A stretch of 64,000 nt of DNA. It comes from Acetobacteraceae bacterium (GTDB taxonomy: Bacteria > Pseudomonadota > Alphaproteobacteria > Acetobacterales > Acetobacteraceae). Location: NCBI GenBank assembly GCA_030041375.1, contig JASHOA010000059.1, positions 18,475 to 82,474 of the forward strand, read 5' to 3'. The position numbers and the translations under genes were made by a program. The notes under the pieces were generated by a model that saw nothing but the letters and a program-made list of their open reading frames with translations, was not told the origin of the DNA and ran no database searches. Positions 34,688 through 43,450 of the stretch are shown here, piece after piece (position 1 is the first letter of the stretch; each line of letters opens with the position of its first letter).

Positions 34688-35545
34688 ATGCCGGACTTTT
34701 CGATCGTCGACAGTCACGTCCATCTCTACGACACCAACCGGCTTTCCTATCCGTGGCTCTCCGCCGTGCCGGCCATCTCGAAGAGCCACCTGCCGGCCGA
34801 TTTCGACCGCGCCCGGGACGCCATCGCCGTGGAGCGGATCGTGTTCGCGGAGGTCGATGTCGCCGCGGGACAGAACATCGCCGAGGCACGCTTCATCGCT
34901 GAACTTGCCGCAACAGACGCACGCATCCAGGGAATCATCGCCGCGGCCCGCCTGGAGCGTGGCGCGGCGGTGGCCGAGGAGCTCGACGCGCTGGCGAAGA
35001 TCGGCCGCGTATGCGCGATCCGCCGCCTCATCCAGACCCAGGCGGATTCCGAGTTCTGCCTGCGCCCGGACTTCATCGCCGGCGTCCGCCTGCTGGCGCG
35101 CTATTCCTGGCCGTTCGACATCTGCGTGCTCCACCACCAGCTTCCGCAAGTCATCGAACTCGTGCGAAGCTGCCCGGAGGTGAGCTTCGTCCTCGATCAT
35201 ATCGGCAAACCCGGCATCAAGGCCGGGCTGGTCGAGCCATGGCAAAGCCGGATCGCCGATCTGGCGCGCCTGCCCAACGTCGTCTGCAAAATCTCCGGTG
35301 TCGCGACCGAGGCCGACCACACCAACTGGACGCGCGAACAGCTCCGCCCTTACATCGAGCATTGCCTCACCCAGTTCGGGTTCGACCGTGTGATGTTCGG
35401 CAGCGACTGGCCGGTGCTCGAGCTCGCCGGCACCTATACCGACTGGGTCGGCATCGTGGAGGAGATCGTCGCCGCGGCGGCGGAGCCGGACAAACGCAAG
35501 CTCTTCCGCGACACGGCGATCCGCATCTACCGCCTGCCCCGGTGA
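34688..35545 (+). CDS. Amidohydrolase-2 family lactonase (COG3618 type)
   Basis: 285 residues, TIM-barrel metal hydrolase. Landmarks: FSIVDSHVHLYD (metal His pair), RLSYPWL, LLARYSWPFDICVLHHQLPQVIEL, VLDHIGKPGI and FGSDWPV with the conserved Asp. This layout is that of L-fucono-/L-rhamnono-lactonases and related sugar-lactone hydrolases. GGGGGAAG precedes the ATG at 34688. It follows the SDR by 32 bp; together they give sugar to lactone to aldonate. Dehydratase and aldolase genes for the next steps are not in this cluster. Confidence 0.85.
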   Translation: MPDFSIVDSHVHLYDTNRLSYPWLSAVPAISKSHLPADFDRARDAIAVERIVFAEVDVAAGQNIAEARFIAELAATDARIQGIIAAARLERGAAVAEELDALAKIGRVCAIRRLIQTQADSEFCLRPDFIAGVRLLARYSWPFDICVLHHQLPQVIELVRSCPEVSFVLDHIGKPGIKAGLVEPWQSRIADLARLPNVVCKISGVATEADHTNWTREQLRPYIEHCLTQFGFDRVMFGSDWPVLELAGTYTDWVGIVEEIVAAAAEPDKRKLFRDTAIRIYRLPR

Positions 35546-35555
35546 GGAGTGAGCC

Positions 35556-35888
35556 ATGCAATCGGTCGTTCGTGTTTCCATCCTGCGCTGCAGGCCCGAG
35601 CAGTTTTCCGAGCTGAAACAGATGATGGCCGCGTCCAAAGCCGTGCTCGAAGAAGGCATCACGAAAATGCGCGGCCTCATTCATTACTATGCTGGCGAGG
35701 ACGAGGCCGTATCATCCTTGACCAACGTCAGCATCTGGCAGTCCTTCGACGACGCAAAGCAGATGGATACGTTCCGGCCGATGCTGGATCTCGGAAAGGC
35801 ATTTGCGGCCAAGGGAGCAACATTCGAGCGCCCCATCATGAATTACGCCACGCTCTGGCAGATCGTGGGGGCGGAACGGACCCCGTGA
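35556..35888 (+). CDS. Small dimeric alpha-beta barrel (ABM-like) protein
   Basis: 110 residues. Pattern VVRVSILRCRPEQFSELKQMM, then a helix, GLIHYYAGEDEA, LTNVSIWQSFDDAKQMD and a final strand: a ferredoxin-like fold of the antibiotic-biosynthesis-monooxygenase/Dabb type, seen in small oxygenases, mutarotases and heme enzymes. It is not clearly RhaM (L-rhamnose mutarotase), whose conserved His pattern is missing. GGAG precedes the ATG, 10 bp after the lactonase gene, so it belongs to the sugar operon; a mutarotase or accessory role is only a guess. Confidence 0.65.
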   Translation: MQSVVRVSILRCRPEQFSELKQMMAASKAVLEEGITKMRGLIHYYAGEDEAVSSLTNVSIWQSFDDAKQMDTFRPMLDLGKAFAAKGATFERPIMNYATLWQIVGAERTP

Positions 35889-35916
35889 TCCGAAAAAGCC
35901 CGGGCTCGGCCGGCCT

Positions 35917-36021
35917 TAGACCCTTGTCGGTCTGACTGGGCCGTCCGACAAGGGGCTCGGGCTTTATTCGAGCCCGCGATTCACGCCCTCCGACGATTCC
36001 GCCTCGGGCGATCGCGGGCTA
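35917..36021 (+). repeat. Intergenic two-hairpin element A, copy 5
   Basis: 105 bp in the convergent space between the small barrel protein gene and the FMN dehydrogenase gene. Hairpin I arms CCCTTGTCGG and CCGACAAGGG carry matched changes relative to copy 1. The last CTA (36019-36021) is the TAG stop of the minus-strand gene. Confidence 0.9.
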
Positions 36022-37167
36022 GCGGAACAGAAGCTCCGCGTTGATTGCGTCGATCCGGGAGATACCGGAGAGCCCCATCACGCGGTCGATCTCGCTCCCG
36101 AACATTTCCAGCACTTGCGCGACCCCTGCTTCACCGCCGACCGCGAGACCCCAAAGCCAGGGCCGCCCGATCAGGCAGGCGCGCGCCCCGAGCGCCAGCG
36201 CCTTCACCACGTCCGCCCCCCGCCTGACGCCGCCATCCAGCAGCACCGCGAGTTTGCCTCCGCTCGCCGTGACAATCGCCGGCAGCGCCTCGATGCTGGC
36301 CGGCGCCCCATCGAGTTGCCGGCCGCCGTGATTCGACACGATGATGCCATCCACTCCGCAGGCAACCGCTTCCAGTGCCTCGGCCGGATGCAGCACGCCC
36401 TTCAGCAGCAATGTGCCCTTCCAGATCCGCCGCAGCTCTTCCACATCGCGCCAGGACATTCCGGGGTCGAGCAACGATCCCATCCGGGCGGCCAGGGCCG
36501 CCACATTCGCCTGCTCTCCCGGGCGCGCATAATTGCCGAAGGTGATGCGCGAGAATTCTCCGCGCATCCGCCACAGCCATCGCCCCTTGCGCGCCATCCC
36601 GGCCAAAGTCCCTGCCGTCAGGCGCGGGGGAATGGCGAAGCCGTTACGCCGGTCACGTTCCCGATTACCCAGCAATTGATTGTCGATCGTCAGCACCAGC
36701 GCCTCGTAGCCCGCGGCGGCGGCGCGCTCGGTGAGTTCGCGGGTAAAGCCGCGGTCGCGATAGATGAACACCTGCATCCAGCGAGCCGCGGCACCCGCCT
36801 CCGCAAACCGCTCCAGGGTGCATACCGACCCGTGGCTGAGGCAGATCGCGGTGCCGGCCTGAGCGGCAGCGCGCGCCGCCGCACACTCCCCGTCTGGCCA
36901 GAATAATCCGGCCAATCCGACCGGCCCGACAATCAGCGGCAGCGCGAGACGCCGCCCGAACAGCTCCACCGAAAGATCGCGCGCGGCTGCTCCGTTCAGC
37001 GGCCGGGGCAACAGCGCGAGGTCGGCAAATCTCTCCTCGTTTCGCCTGAGCGTGCGCTCATCCTCCGCCCCGCCATCGGCGAAATCGAACACCGCGCGCG
37101 GCAACACCGCGCGCGCCCGCGCCCGAATCTCCGCCACGCTGCCGATGCGCGCCATCTCTCGTGTCAT
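36019..37167 (-). CDS. FMN-dependent alpha-hydroxy-acid dehydrogenase (LldD/mandelate dehydrogenase type)
   Basis: 382 residues. Family marks: AVFDFADGGAEDERTLRRNEERF, LPLIVGPVGLAGLFWPDGE, the lysine strand LLLKGVLHPAEA, the catalytic base in SNHGGRQLDGAPA, and LLDGGVRRGADVVKALALGARACLIGRP for phosphate binding of FMN. It oxidises L-2-hydroxy acids such as lactate, glycolate or mandelate and passes electrons to the respiratory chain. The ATG at 37167 lies 20 bp after the second sugar-binding protein gene; an upstream in-frame Met would overlap that gene. Its position suggests oxidation of a hydroxy acid from the same sugar. Confidence 0.9.
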   Translation of the reverse strand: MTREMARIGSVAEIRARARAVLPRAVFDFADGGAEDERTLRRNEERFADLALLPRPLNGAAARDLSVELFGRRLALPLIVGPVGLAGLFWPDGECAAARAAAQAGTAICLSHGSVCTLERFAEAGAAARWMQVFIYRDRGFTRELTERAAAAGYEALVLTIDNQLLGNRERDRRNGFAIPPRLTAGTLAGMARKGRWLWRMRGEFSRITFGNYARPGEQANVAALAARMGSLLDPGMSWRDVEELRRIWKGTLLLKGVLHPAEALEAVACGVDGIIVSNHGGRQLDGAPASIEALPAIVTASGGKLAVLLDGGVRRGADVVKALALGARACLIGRPWLWGLAVGGEAGVAQVLEMFGSEIDRVMGLSGISRIDAINAELLFR

Positions 37168-37187
37168 GGCGCCCTCGGCGGATGGTG

Positions 37188-38282
37188 TCACGCCGCCGGC
37201 AGGTTGACCGAGAGCGATCCCGGACAAGTCGTGCCGTGCAGCGCCGCGTCCACGCAGAATTCGACCATCGCGTTCGCCCCGCTGTCGGTGAAATCATCGA
37301 AGAAGCTGTCGGGCAGATCGGGGAACACCGTCTCGCCCACCTTCACCGTCTCGTCCGTCACGTACGGGAATGGCAGAGTGATGTCGCGGCGCGGATATTC
37401 CTTGTGCAGGATGCGCCGCGCCAGTTCCAGGGCGATCACCGACAGGAAGGGGGGCTGGCCGATCGAGATGCCGCGCACCTTCTGGCCCATGTATCCGACC
37501 ATGAACTTGCGGAAACCGTTCTCCGCCTCTCCCGCGGTCGGCGGCAGCGGAATGCGCCCGGCACTGATGAAGGCTTTCAGCACTCCGTCGGTGCCGCCCT
37601 GGCACCAGATCCCGTCGACTTTCGGCAACGACGGCAGGATCGTCGCCGTGTTGCGCTCCGCCGCCGAGGAGTCCCACATCCCCGTATAGCGGTTCACCAC
37701 CTTGATGCCCGGGTGTTTCGCCCATACGCTGTCCGCACCCCGGTTACGGTCCCCGTCGGCCTGGGTGCCGGCCACGCCGGTGCACATGATCACGTTGCCT
37801 TTCCCGCCGAGCGCGTTGGCCAACCACTCCGCGGCCCGGACCCCCCACTGGAACTGATCGGCGTTCACCTTCAGGGCCGACGGCGCGGTCACGACATTGT
37901 CGAACGACACCACCAGTATGCCGCGCCCGCTCGCCTGGGAAATGATGCCGTTGAGCGCGGTCGGCGATGCGGCATCGATCAGGATGGCATCGACCCGTCG
38001 CGCAATTAGGTTGGAAAGCTGCTGCGACTGTGTCGAGACATCGTTGCCCGAGTTGAACCAGCTTCCGTCCACCTGCGACTTGAACGGCTCCATCGCCAGC
38101 GCCGCGCGATAGACGTTCTCCATCTCGATCCGCCACTTGTTGCCGATATACGAGTTGGAGAGCGCGATCGAGAGCTTCTTCGCCTCCGCCGCCCCGGCGC
38201 TGCCAGGCACACCCGCCACGGCTCCGAGAAGACCGCCGCCGGTGGCAGCCAGCAGCGCTCGGCGCGACAGAGATGGGGACAT
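37188..38282 (-). CDS. Sugar ABC transporter substrate-binding protein (second)
   Basis: 364 residues, ATG at 38282 after GAGGAGGAAACA. The N-terminus has SRRALLAATGGGLLGAVAGVPGSAGAAEA, a possible twin-arginine signal. Mature part is a type I periplasmic fold: LSIALSNSYIGNKWRIEMENVYRAA, DAILIDAASPTALNGIISQA, FDNVVTAPSA and WCQGGTDGVLKAF. It differs strongly from the first binding protein of the cluster, so a second ligand or affinity range is likely. There is no ATPase or permease next to it; it may share those at 29-31.8 kb. It leads a two-gene unit with the FMN dehydrogenase. Confidence 0.85.
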   Translation of the reverse strand: MSPSLSRRALLAATGGGLLGAVAGVPGSAGAAEAKKLSIALSNSYIGNKWRIEMENVYRAALAMEPFKSQVDGSWFNSGNDVSTQSQQLSNLIARRVDAILIDAASPTALNGIISQASGRGILVVSFDNVVTAPSALKVNADQFQWGVRAAEWLANALGGKGNVIMCTGVAGTQADGDRNRGADSVWAKHPGIKVVNRYTGMWDSSAAERNTATILPSLPKVDGIWCQGGTDGVLKAFISAGRIPLPPTAGEAENGFRKFMVGYMGQKVRGISIGQPPFLSVIALELARRILHKEYPRRDITLPFPYVTDETVKVGETVFPDLPDSFFDDFTDSGANAMVEFCVDAALHGTTCPGSLSVNLPAA

Positions 38283-38411
38283 TGTTTCCTCCTCGTACTG
38301 ACCCCGAACGGCGACGGACTCGCACGCACCCGATGGGGAGAACGTCGCAGTCAGGCAAGCGGACTCGCGATCCCTGACGAATACCATGGCGTCCGCATCG
38401 CGGACAGCCTG

Positions 38412-39158
38412 TTACCGGGCGCGGCGCCGGTCCGGCGGGGATCGAACCTGGCCGCTTCGCCGAGACAGGCGGGCTTTGCACCGGCGCCAGAGTACCGGCA
38501 ACAGCGAGAGCAGTGCCAACCCGAGCAACGGGCCCAGCACGCGCGGGGAGAAGATAAGGGAGGCATCCGGCATCCGCCCGGCCGCCAGCAGGGCCGAAAG
38601 CCCCGCCCCGATCGAAGCGAAGACGAAAGTGGCCGGAAGAATGCCGAGGATGGTCGCTGCCGCATACGGGGCAAGCCGCATGCCGAGCAGTGCTGGGGCA
38701 AGATTGACCAGCCAGAACGGAAAGGCCGGGATCAGGCGCAGCGCCAGGAGATAGCTCAATCCATCGCGCTCGATCCCGGGGCGAAGCCGCTCGGCGAGCG
38801 GGCCGGCATAACGCAGCACCAGCGGCCGGAGCGCGCTCTTTGCGATCAGGAAGAGGGCGATGGCACCGAGGCTCGCACCCAGCACGGCCAGACTTCCGCC
38901 GAGCGCAGTCCCGAACAGCAACCCGCCCGCCGCGGTCAGCACCGCGCCGCCGGGCACCGAGACGGCAACGGCAACGGCGTAGACGACGACGTAAATGGCG
39001 GGGGCGGCAAGCGGATGGCGCGCGACCAAGCGCAACAGCTCCGCCTGGCCGCGCGCCAGCGCCGGAAAGGAGAGCAAGCCCGTGAGCCCGAGCCGCCAGG
39101 CGATGAGGAGGGCGACCACCAGCAGCAGGAGCGGCGAGAGGCGGAGAAATCGTGACAT
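38412..39158 (-). CDS. TVP38/TMEM64 (DedA superfamily) membrane protein
   Basis: 248 residues, five to six hydrophobic helices. Family core: AIYVVVYAVAVAVSVPGGAVLTAAGGLLFGTALGGSLAVLGASLGAIALFLIAK, then LRLIPAFPFWLVNLAPALLGM. DedA-superfamily proteins are inner-membrane proteins linked to undecaprenyl-phosphate or phospholipid flipping. The C-terminus is highly basic (RRRAR). Start at 39158 taken from homology; the ribosome site is weak. It faces away from the rpmH block, with the divergent promoter region between. Confidence 0.85.
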   Translation of the reverse strand: MSRFLRLSPLLLLVVALLIAWRLGLTGLLSFPALARGQAELLRLVARHPLAAPAIYVVVYAVAVAVSVPGGAVLTAAGGLLFGTALGGSLAVLGASLGAIALFLIAKSALRPLVLRYAGPLAERLRPGIERDGLSYLLALRLIPAFPFWLVNLAPALLGMRLAPYAAATILGILPATFVFASIGAGLSALLAAGRMPDASLIFSPRVLGPLLGLALLSLLPVLWRRCKARLSRRSGQVRSPPDRRRAR

Positions 39159-39346
39159 CGGCAGATTCGCGATATGGCTATGCGGATCTCGATACGCTGG
39201 ATCGGGCGCCCCGGCTCCGTTCACTGCCGGGGCGTGATTGACGGCGCCCGCCCCCCACCCCTAATAAGCCGCGGCCCAAAGGGGAGCGCAGCGGTCGTTC
39301 CCCCCGCCGTTGGGTAGCGGGCCAGCATGGCAATCGGAGACGACCC

Positions 39347-39481
39347 GTGAAGCGCACTTATCAACCCTCCAAGCTCGTCCGCAAGCGCCGGCACGGATTT
39401 CGCGCCCGCATGGCCACCAAGGCAGGCCGCCGGGTCCTGGCCAACCGCCGCGCCAAGGGCCGCAAGCGCCTCTCCGCCTGA
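39347..39481 (+). CDS. rpmH: 50S ribosomal protein L34
   Basis: 44 residues, the usual length. The sequence begins [21 protein letters not shown] and ends KGRKRLSA, unmistakable L34. The start is GTG, with GGAG 7 nt upstream. It heads the conserved rpmH-rnpA-yidD-yidC-engB-argB block; the next gene starts 5 bp after its stop. In many bacteria rpmH lies near dnaA and the origin, but no dnaA or origin-like DnaA-box cluster is visible here. Confidence 0.97.
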   Translation: MKRTYQPSKLVRKRRHGFRARMATKAGRRVLANRRAKGRKRLSA

Positions 39482-39486
39482 ATCCG

Positions 39487-39843
39487 GTGCCTCGCTTGCC
39501 TCTTCGCCTGCAATGCCGCGAGCAGTTCCTGGCCGTGGCGCGTGCCGGGCGCAGGCTCTCGTCGGAGGGCTTTGCGCTGCAGGCACTGGCCCGCGAGGAT
39601 GGCGGGCCGGTGCGGGTCGGCTTCACCGCGACCCGCAAGCTTGGCAACGCGGTCGTGCGCAACCGTACCCGCCGGCGGCTGCGGGAGGCAACACGGCTGG
39701 TTCTCGCCGAGCGGCCGCTCATCGGCTTCGATCTGGTGCTGATCGGCCGCCCTGCGGCACGCACCCTTCCGTTTGTCCGGCTGCGCGCGGACTTCGCTCA
39801 GGCGCTCGATCGCCTGGCAGAGCCGGAGAGGCTGATCAGATGA
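39487..39843 (+). CDS. rnpA: Ribonuclease P protein component
   Basis: 118 residues. Contains the basic RNA-binding signature [25 protein letters not shown]. With the RNase P RNA it removes the 5' leader of pre-tRNA (EC 3.1.26.5). The GTG at 39487 gives a normal-length product; longer in-frame openings run into rpmH. Overlaps yidD by 4 bp. Confidence 0.95.
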   Translation: MPRLPLRLQCREQFLAVARAGRRLSSEGFALQALAREDGGPVRVGFTATRKLGNAVVRNRTRRRLREATRLVLAERPLIGFDLVLIGRPAARTLPFVRLRADFAQALDRLAEPERLIR

Positions 39844-40094
39844 GCCCCGCGGCACGCGCACTCAGCGCACCGATCTTTGCTTATCAATGGACGATCCGGC
39901 CGCTGCTCGGCCCGGCCTGCCGGTTCTGCCCGAACTGCAGCGATTATGCGCTGGAGGCACTGGCACGGCACGGGGCGGCCCGCGGCGGCCTGCTCGCGGC
40001 CCGGCGCATCCTGCGTTGCAACCCCTGGAATCCCGGCGGTCTCGATCCGGTGCCGCCGCCCGACCCGGCCCGGAAAGGCGCCCGCCAAGGCTGA
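39840..40094 (+). CDS. yidD: Membrane protein insertion efficiency factor
   Basis: 84 residues with the family pattern [27 protein letters not shown] and [17 protein letters not shown], including the conserved cysteines. YidD is a small membrane-associated helper of YidC-dependent insertion. Its ATG overlaps the rnpA stop (ATGA), and its stop overlaps the yidC start by one base. Confidence 0.95.
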   Translation: MSPAARALSAPIFAYQWTIRPLLGPACRFCPNCSDYALEALARHGAARGGLLAARRILRCNPWNPGGLDPVPPPDPARKGARQG

Positions 40095-41848
40095 TGGACC
40101 AGACCCGCTTGTTCGTCGCGATCGCGGTCTCGATCGCGATCCTCATCGTCTTCCAGTTGCTGCTGCCGCATTCGCCGCCGCCGCATCCTGCGCAGCCGGC
40201 CCATGAGGCCACCACCATCGTTACGCCGAGCAGGCCCGCGCCGTCGCCCGCCGCACCTTCCGGGCCGCTCGCCGCCGCCGGACCGGCGAAGAACGCACCG
40301 CGGCTGGATATCTTTGCCCCGGCGGTCAAAGGCAGCATCGATCTCGACGGCGCGCGGCTCGATGAAGTCGTGCTGCGCGACTACCACGTGACGGTTGCCA
40401 GGAATTCCCCGAACGTCGCCGTGCTCGGCGCCGCGAACGGGCCGCGTCCCTACTATGTGCAGTTCGGCTGGGCTGCCGGCCCCGGCGAACAAGTGAAGGT
40501 CCCCGACGACAACACGCTCTGGAAAGCCTCTCCCGGTTCGCTCTCACCGGATCATCCGGTCACGCTCTCATGGGACAACGGCGAGGGCGAGGTGTTTCGT
40601 CTCGTGCTCGGGGTGGACGACCGTTACATGTTCCATGTCACGCAGGAGGTCACGAATCGCTCCGCCACCCCCGTTGAGCTTTATCCCTGGGCGCGGATCC
40701 GGCGCGGCTATACGCCGCCGACGGAAGGCTCCTATCTGATCAACGAGGGGCCGCTCGGGGTCTTGAACGGCACGCTGCACCAATTCGGCTACGCGGCAAC
40801 GCGCAACCGCGCGAAAGATCAACCGGGCGGCATCGCCTTCCACTCCGAGGGCGACGGCGGCTGGGCTGGCATCACCGACAAATACTGGCTGGTCGCGCTG
40901 ATCCCGGACCAGCACGCGAAAGCGATCGCCAGCATCCGCTACCTCCAGCAGGATGGGCAGAATCACTATCAGGTGGACTTCATCGCCGCCGCGCCGGAGA
41001 AGATCGCGCCGGGCGGCAGCGCCAGCACGGCCGGGCACCTCTTCGTCGGCGCCAAGGTGCTGAACCTGCTCCGTTCCTATCAGCGGGAACTCGGCATTCC
41101 CTATTTCGAGAAGGCGGTCGATTTCGGCATTCTCTACATCATCACGCGGCCGACATTCTACGCGCTCGACTGGCTGAACGCGCTGCTCGGCAATTTCGGC
41201 CTGGCGATCATGGCCTTCACCGTGTGCCTGCGCGCCGCGTTCTTTCCGCTTGCCAACAAGTCCTACAAGTCGATGAGCCGGATGCGCCTTTTGCAGCCGA
41301 AGATGCAGGCCATCAAGGAGCAGTTCAAGGACGACCCGCAGCGCCAGCAGAAGGAGATGATGGCGCTCTACAAGACCGAGGGTGTGAACCCGGCATCCGG
41401 CTGCCTGCCGATGCTGATCCAGGTGCCCGTGTTCTGGGCGCTCTACAAGGTGCTGTTCGTCACCATCGAGATGCGGCACGCACCGTTCTTCGGCTGGATC
41501 CGTGATCTCTCGGCGCAGGACCCGACCAACGTCTTCAACCTGTTCGGTCTCATTCCGTTCGACCCGACCACGATCTCTCCGATGCTGCAGATCGGCGCCT
41601 GGCCGCTGGTGATGGGTGTGACGATGTTTCTCCAGCAGCGCCTCAACCCGTCCCCGCCCGATCCGGTGCAGGCTCGTATTTTCCTCCTGATGCCGGTCGT
41701 CTTTACGGTGATGCTGGCGCATTTCCCGGTCGGACTCGTGGTTTATTACAGTTGGAACAATCTCCTTTCCGTCAGCCAGCAATGGTTGATCATGCGCCGC
41801 GCGAGCGTCGGCAAGCCGAAGCTGGCGCGGTCCTCCAGCCAGACCTGA
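40094..41848 (+). CDS. yidC: Membrane protein insertase YidC
   Basis: 584 residues, Gram-negative type with a large periplasmic domain. First helix near residues 5-25 (LFVAIAVSIAILIVFQLLL), a proline/alanine-rich linker, the beta-supersandwich periplasmic domain, then the conserved helices: GILYIITRPTFYALDWLNALLGNFGLAIM, the cytoplasmic hairpin LLQPKMQAIKEQFKDDPQRQQKEMMALYK, GCLPMLIQVPVFWALYKVLF, and a last helix with VYYSWNNLLSVSQQWLIMRR. It inserts and folds inner-membrane proteins with or without SecYEG. Confidence 0.97.
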   Translation: MDQTRLFVAIAVSIAILIVFQLLLPHSPPPHPAQPAHEATTIVTPSRPAPSPAAPSGPLAAAGPAKNAPRLDIFAPAVKGSIDLDGARLDEVVLRDYHVTVARNSPNVAVLGAANGPRPYYVQFGWAAGPGEQVKVPDDNTLWKASPGSLSPDHPVTLSWDNGEGEVFRLVLGVDDRYMFHVTQEVTNRSATPVELYPWARIRRGYTPPTEGSYLINEGPLGVLNGTLHQFGYAATRNRAKDQPGGIAFHSEGDGGWAGITDKYWLVALIPDQHAKAIASIRYLQQDGQNHYQVDFIAAAPEKIAPGGSASTAGHLFVGAKVLNLLRSYQRELGIPYFEKAVDFGILYIITRPTFYALDWLNALLGNFGLAIMAFTVCLRAAFFPLANKSYKSMSRMRLLQPKMQAIKEQFKDDPQRQQKEMMALYKTEGVNPASGCLPMLIQVPVFWALYKVLFVTIEMRHAPFFGWIRDLSAQDPTNVFNLFGLIPFDPTTISPMLQIGAWPLVMGVTMFLQQRLNPSPPDPVQARIFLLMPVVFTVMLAHFPVGLVVYYSWNNLLSVSQQWLIMRRASVGKPKLARSSSQT

Positions 41849-42483
41849 GCGAAGAGGACGCCGGGCAGAGCGCGCTCGCCGCCGGGCGGCGCCTGTTCGC
41901 CGGAGAGTGCCGTTTCGTTGCGGCGGCAGATCAGCCGGCCCGCATCCCGCCTCCCTCCGCCCCCGAAGTCGCCTTCGCCGGGCGCTCGAATGTCGGCAAA
42001 TCATCGCTCCTCAACGCGCTCACCGGCCGTGCCTCACTCGCGCGCGTCTCACGCACGCCAGGCCGGACTCGCGCGTTGATCTTTTTCAACCTCGCAGAGC
42101 GGCTGATGCTGGTCGATATGCCGGGCTACGGCTATGCCAAGGCGGCGAAGACGCTCGCACGTGAATGGCAAGGCCTGATGCTTGCCTATCTCAGCGGCCG
42201 GCCCAACCTGCAACGGGTGCTGCTGCTGATCGATGCTCGCCATCCGCCAACGGAGGCCGATCAGAGCATGATGACGCTGCTCGACGATTCAGCGGTCGCG
42301 TTCCAGATCGTGCTCACGAAGTCCGACGCGCTCTCCGTGGCGGAACTCGCTCTGCGCTCGGCCGCAGCGGAACTGCTCGCCCGCGCCCACCCGGCTGCCC
42401 ATCCCAAGGTCATCGCAAGCTCGAGCCGGGAGGGCCATGGCATCGCCGAACTCAGGGCCGAACTCGCGCTGCTCGCGGCTTGA
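41782..42483 (+). CDS. engB: Ribosome biogenesis GTPase YihA/EngB
   Basis: About 233 residues from the ATG at 41782. G1 AFAGRSNVGKSSLLNAL, G2 region VSRTPGRTRALIFF, G3 VDMPGYGYAK, G4 LTKSDAL, G5 SSREGHG. EngB helps 50S subunit assembly. The start is uncertain: this ATG overlaps the end of yidC by 67 bp, and homologues often begin nearer the segment ALAAGRRLFAGECRFV, where only non-ATG codons are available. In the conserved block ahead of argB. Confidence 0.93.
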   Translation: MVDHAPRERRQAEAGAVLQPDLSEEDAGQSALAAGRRLFAGECRFVAAADQPARIPPPSAPEVAFAGRSNVGKSSLLNALTGRASLARVSRTPGRTRALIFFNLAERLMLVDMPGYGYAKAAKTLAREWQGLMLAYLSGRPNLQRVLLLIDARHPPTEADQSMMTLLDDSAVAFQIVLTKSDALSVAELALRSAAAELLARAHPAAHPKVIASSSREGHGIAELRAELALLAA

Positions 42484-42547
42484 CCCGGCCGGCAAGGGGC
42501 CTTACCGGCCGCACGGCAATCTCATCGCGAGCGCTCGAGGGGCAATC

Positions 42548-43450
42548 ATGGCAGTGACGATTGAACCGCCGGCAGGTGCTGCGGAACAGGCGCGAATCCT
42601 CGCCCATGCGCTGCCTTTTCTCCGCCGCTACGCCGGCAGCACCGTGGTCGTCAAATATGGCGGGCATGCGATGGGAGAGGAACGGCTGGCGGCGGAGTTC
42701 GGCCGCGATATCGCCGCCCTCAAACAGGTCGGCGTGAAGCCGATCGTCGTGCATGGCGGAGGGCCGCAGATCAGCGCCATGCTGAAACGCCTTGCCATAC
42801 CCTCGACCTTCGTGGATGGCCTCAGGGTCACCGATGCCAGGATGGTCGAGGTGGTTGAAATGGTGCTTGCCGGCACCGTCAACAAACAGGTCGCCGGCCT
42901 GATCACCCGGGCCGGTGCGCTCGCGGTCGGCATTTCCGGCAAGGATGGCGGGATGATCGGCGCGCGCAAGCTCCATCGCACGCGCCGCGATCCGGAAAGC
43001 AATATCGAGCAGGTGCTCGATCTCGGCTTCGTCGGCGAGCCAGCCTCGGTCGATGTCCGGGTGATCGACGCCCTGACCGGGGCCGGGCTGGTGCCCGTGA
43101 TCGCCCCGGTCGGAATGGATGCAGAGGGACAGACCTACAACATCAATGCCGACACGGTCGCAGGCGCCCTCGCCGGGGCGCTGCGAGCCGATCGCTTCCT
43201 CCTCCTCACCGACGTCGCCGGCGTGCTGGACAGGGCGGGCCGACTGGTTCCGGAGATGACCGTCGCCGAAGCCGAGAGGGGCATCGCCTCGGGCGCCATC
43301 ACCGGGGGCATGCTGCCGAAGATCGAGACCTGCATCAGAGCGGTGAAGGCCGGCGTGAAGGCGGTCACGATCATGGACGGAAGGGTGCCGCACGCATGCC
43401 TGCTCGAGCTTTTCACCGAGGGCGGCGTCGGCACCATCATCCGCCCGTAA
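42548..43450 (+). CDS. argB: Acetylglutamate kinase
   Basis: 300 residues, amino-acid kinase family (EC 2.7.2.8), second step of arginine synthesis. Seen: VVVKYGGHAMG, IVVHGGGPQISAML, NKQVAGLITRAGALAVGISGKDGGM, NINADTVAGALAGAL, LLLTDVAGVLD and GGMLPKIETCIRAVKAGV. The N-terminal helix (ILAHALPFLRRYAG) is that of the arginine-inhibited hexameric type. It ends the housekeeping block; its 3' end overlaps the convergent broken pstA by 14 bp. Confidence 0.97.
   Translation: MAVTIEPPAGAAEQARILAHALPFLRRYAGSTVVVKYGGHAMGEERLAAEFGRDIAALKQVGVKPIVVHGGGPQISAMLKRLAIPSTFVDGLRVTDARMVEVVEMVLAGTVNKQVAGLITRAGALAVGISGKDGGMIGARKLHRTRRDPESNIEQVLDLGFVGEPASVDVRVIDALTGAGLVPVIAPVGMDAEGQTYNINADTVAGALAGALRADRFLLLTDVAGVLDRAGRLVPEMTVAEAERGIASGAITGGMLPKIETCIRAVKAGVKAVTIMDGRVPHACLLELFTEGGVGTIIRP

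Noticed and set aside
35556..35888. Calling the 110-residue sugar-cluster protein L-rhamnose mutarotase
   Set aside because: The length and fold fit, but the conserved His/Tyr/Trp pattern of RhaM is absent.
39160..39346. Replication origin next to rpmH
   Set aside because: No dnaA gene and no cluster of DnaA boxes could be seen in the short region upstream of rpmH.
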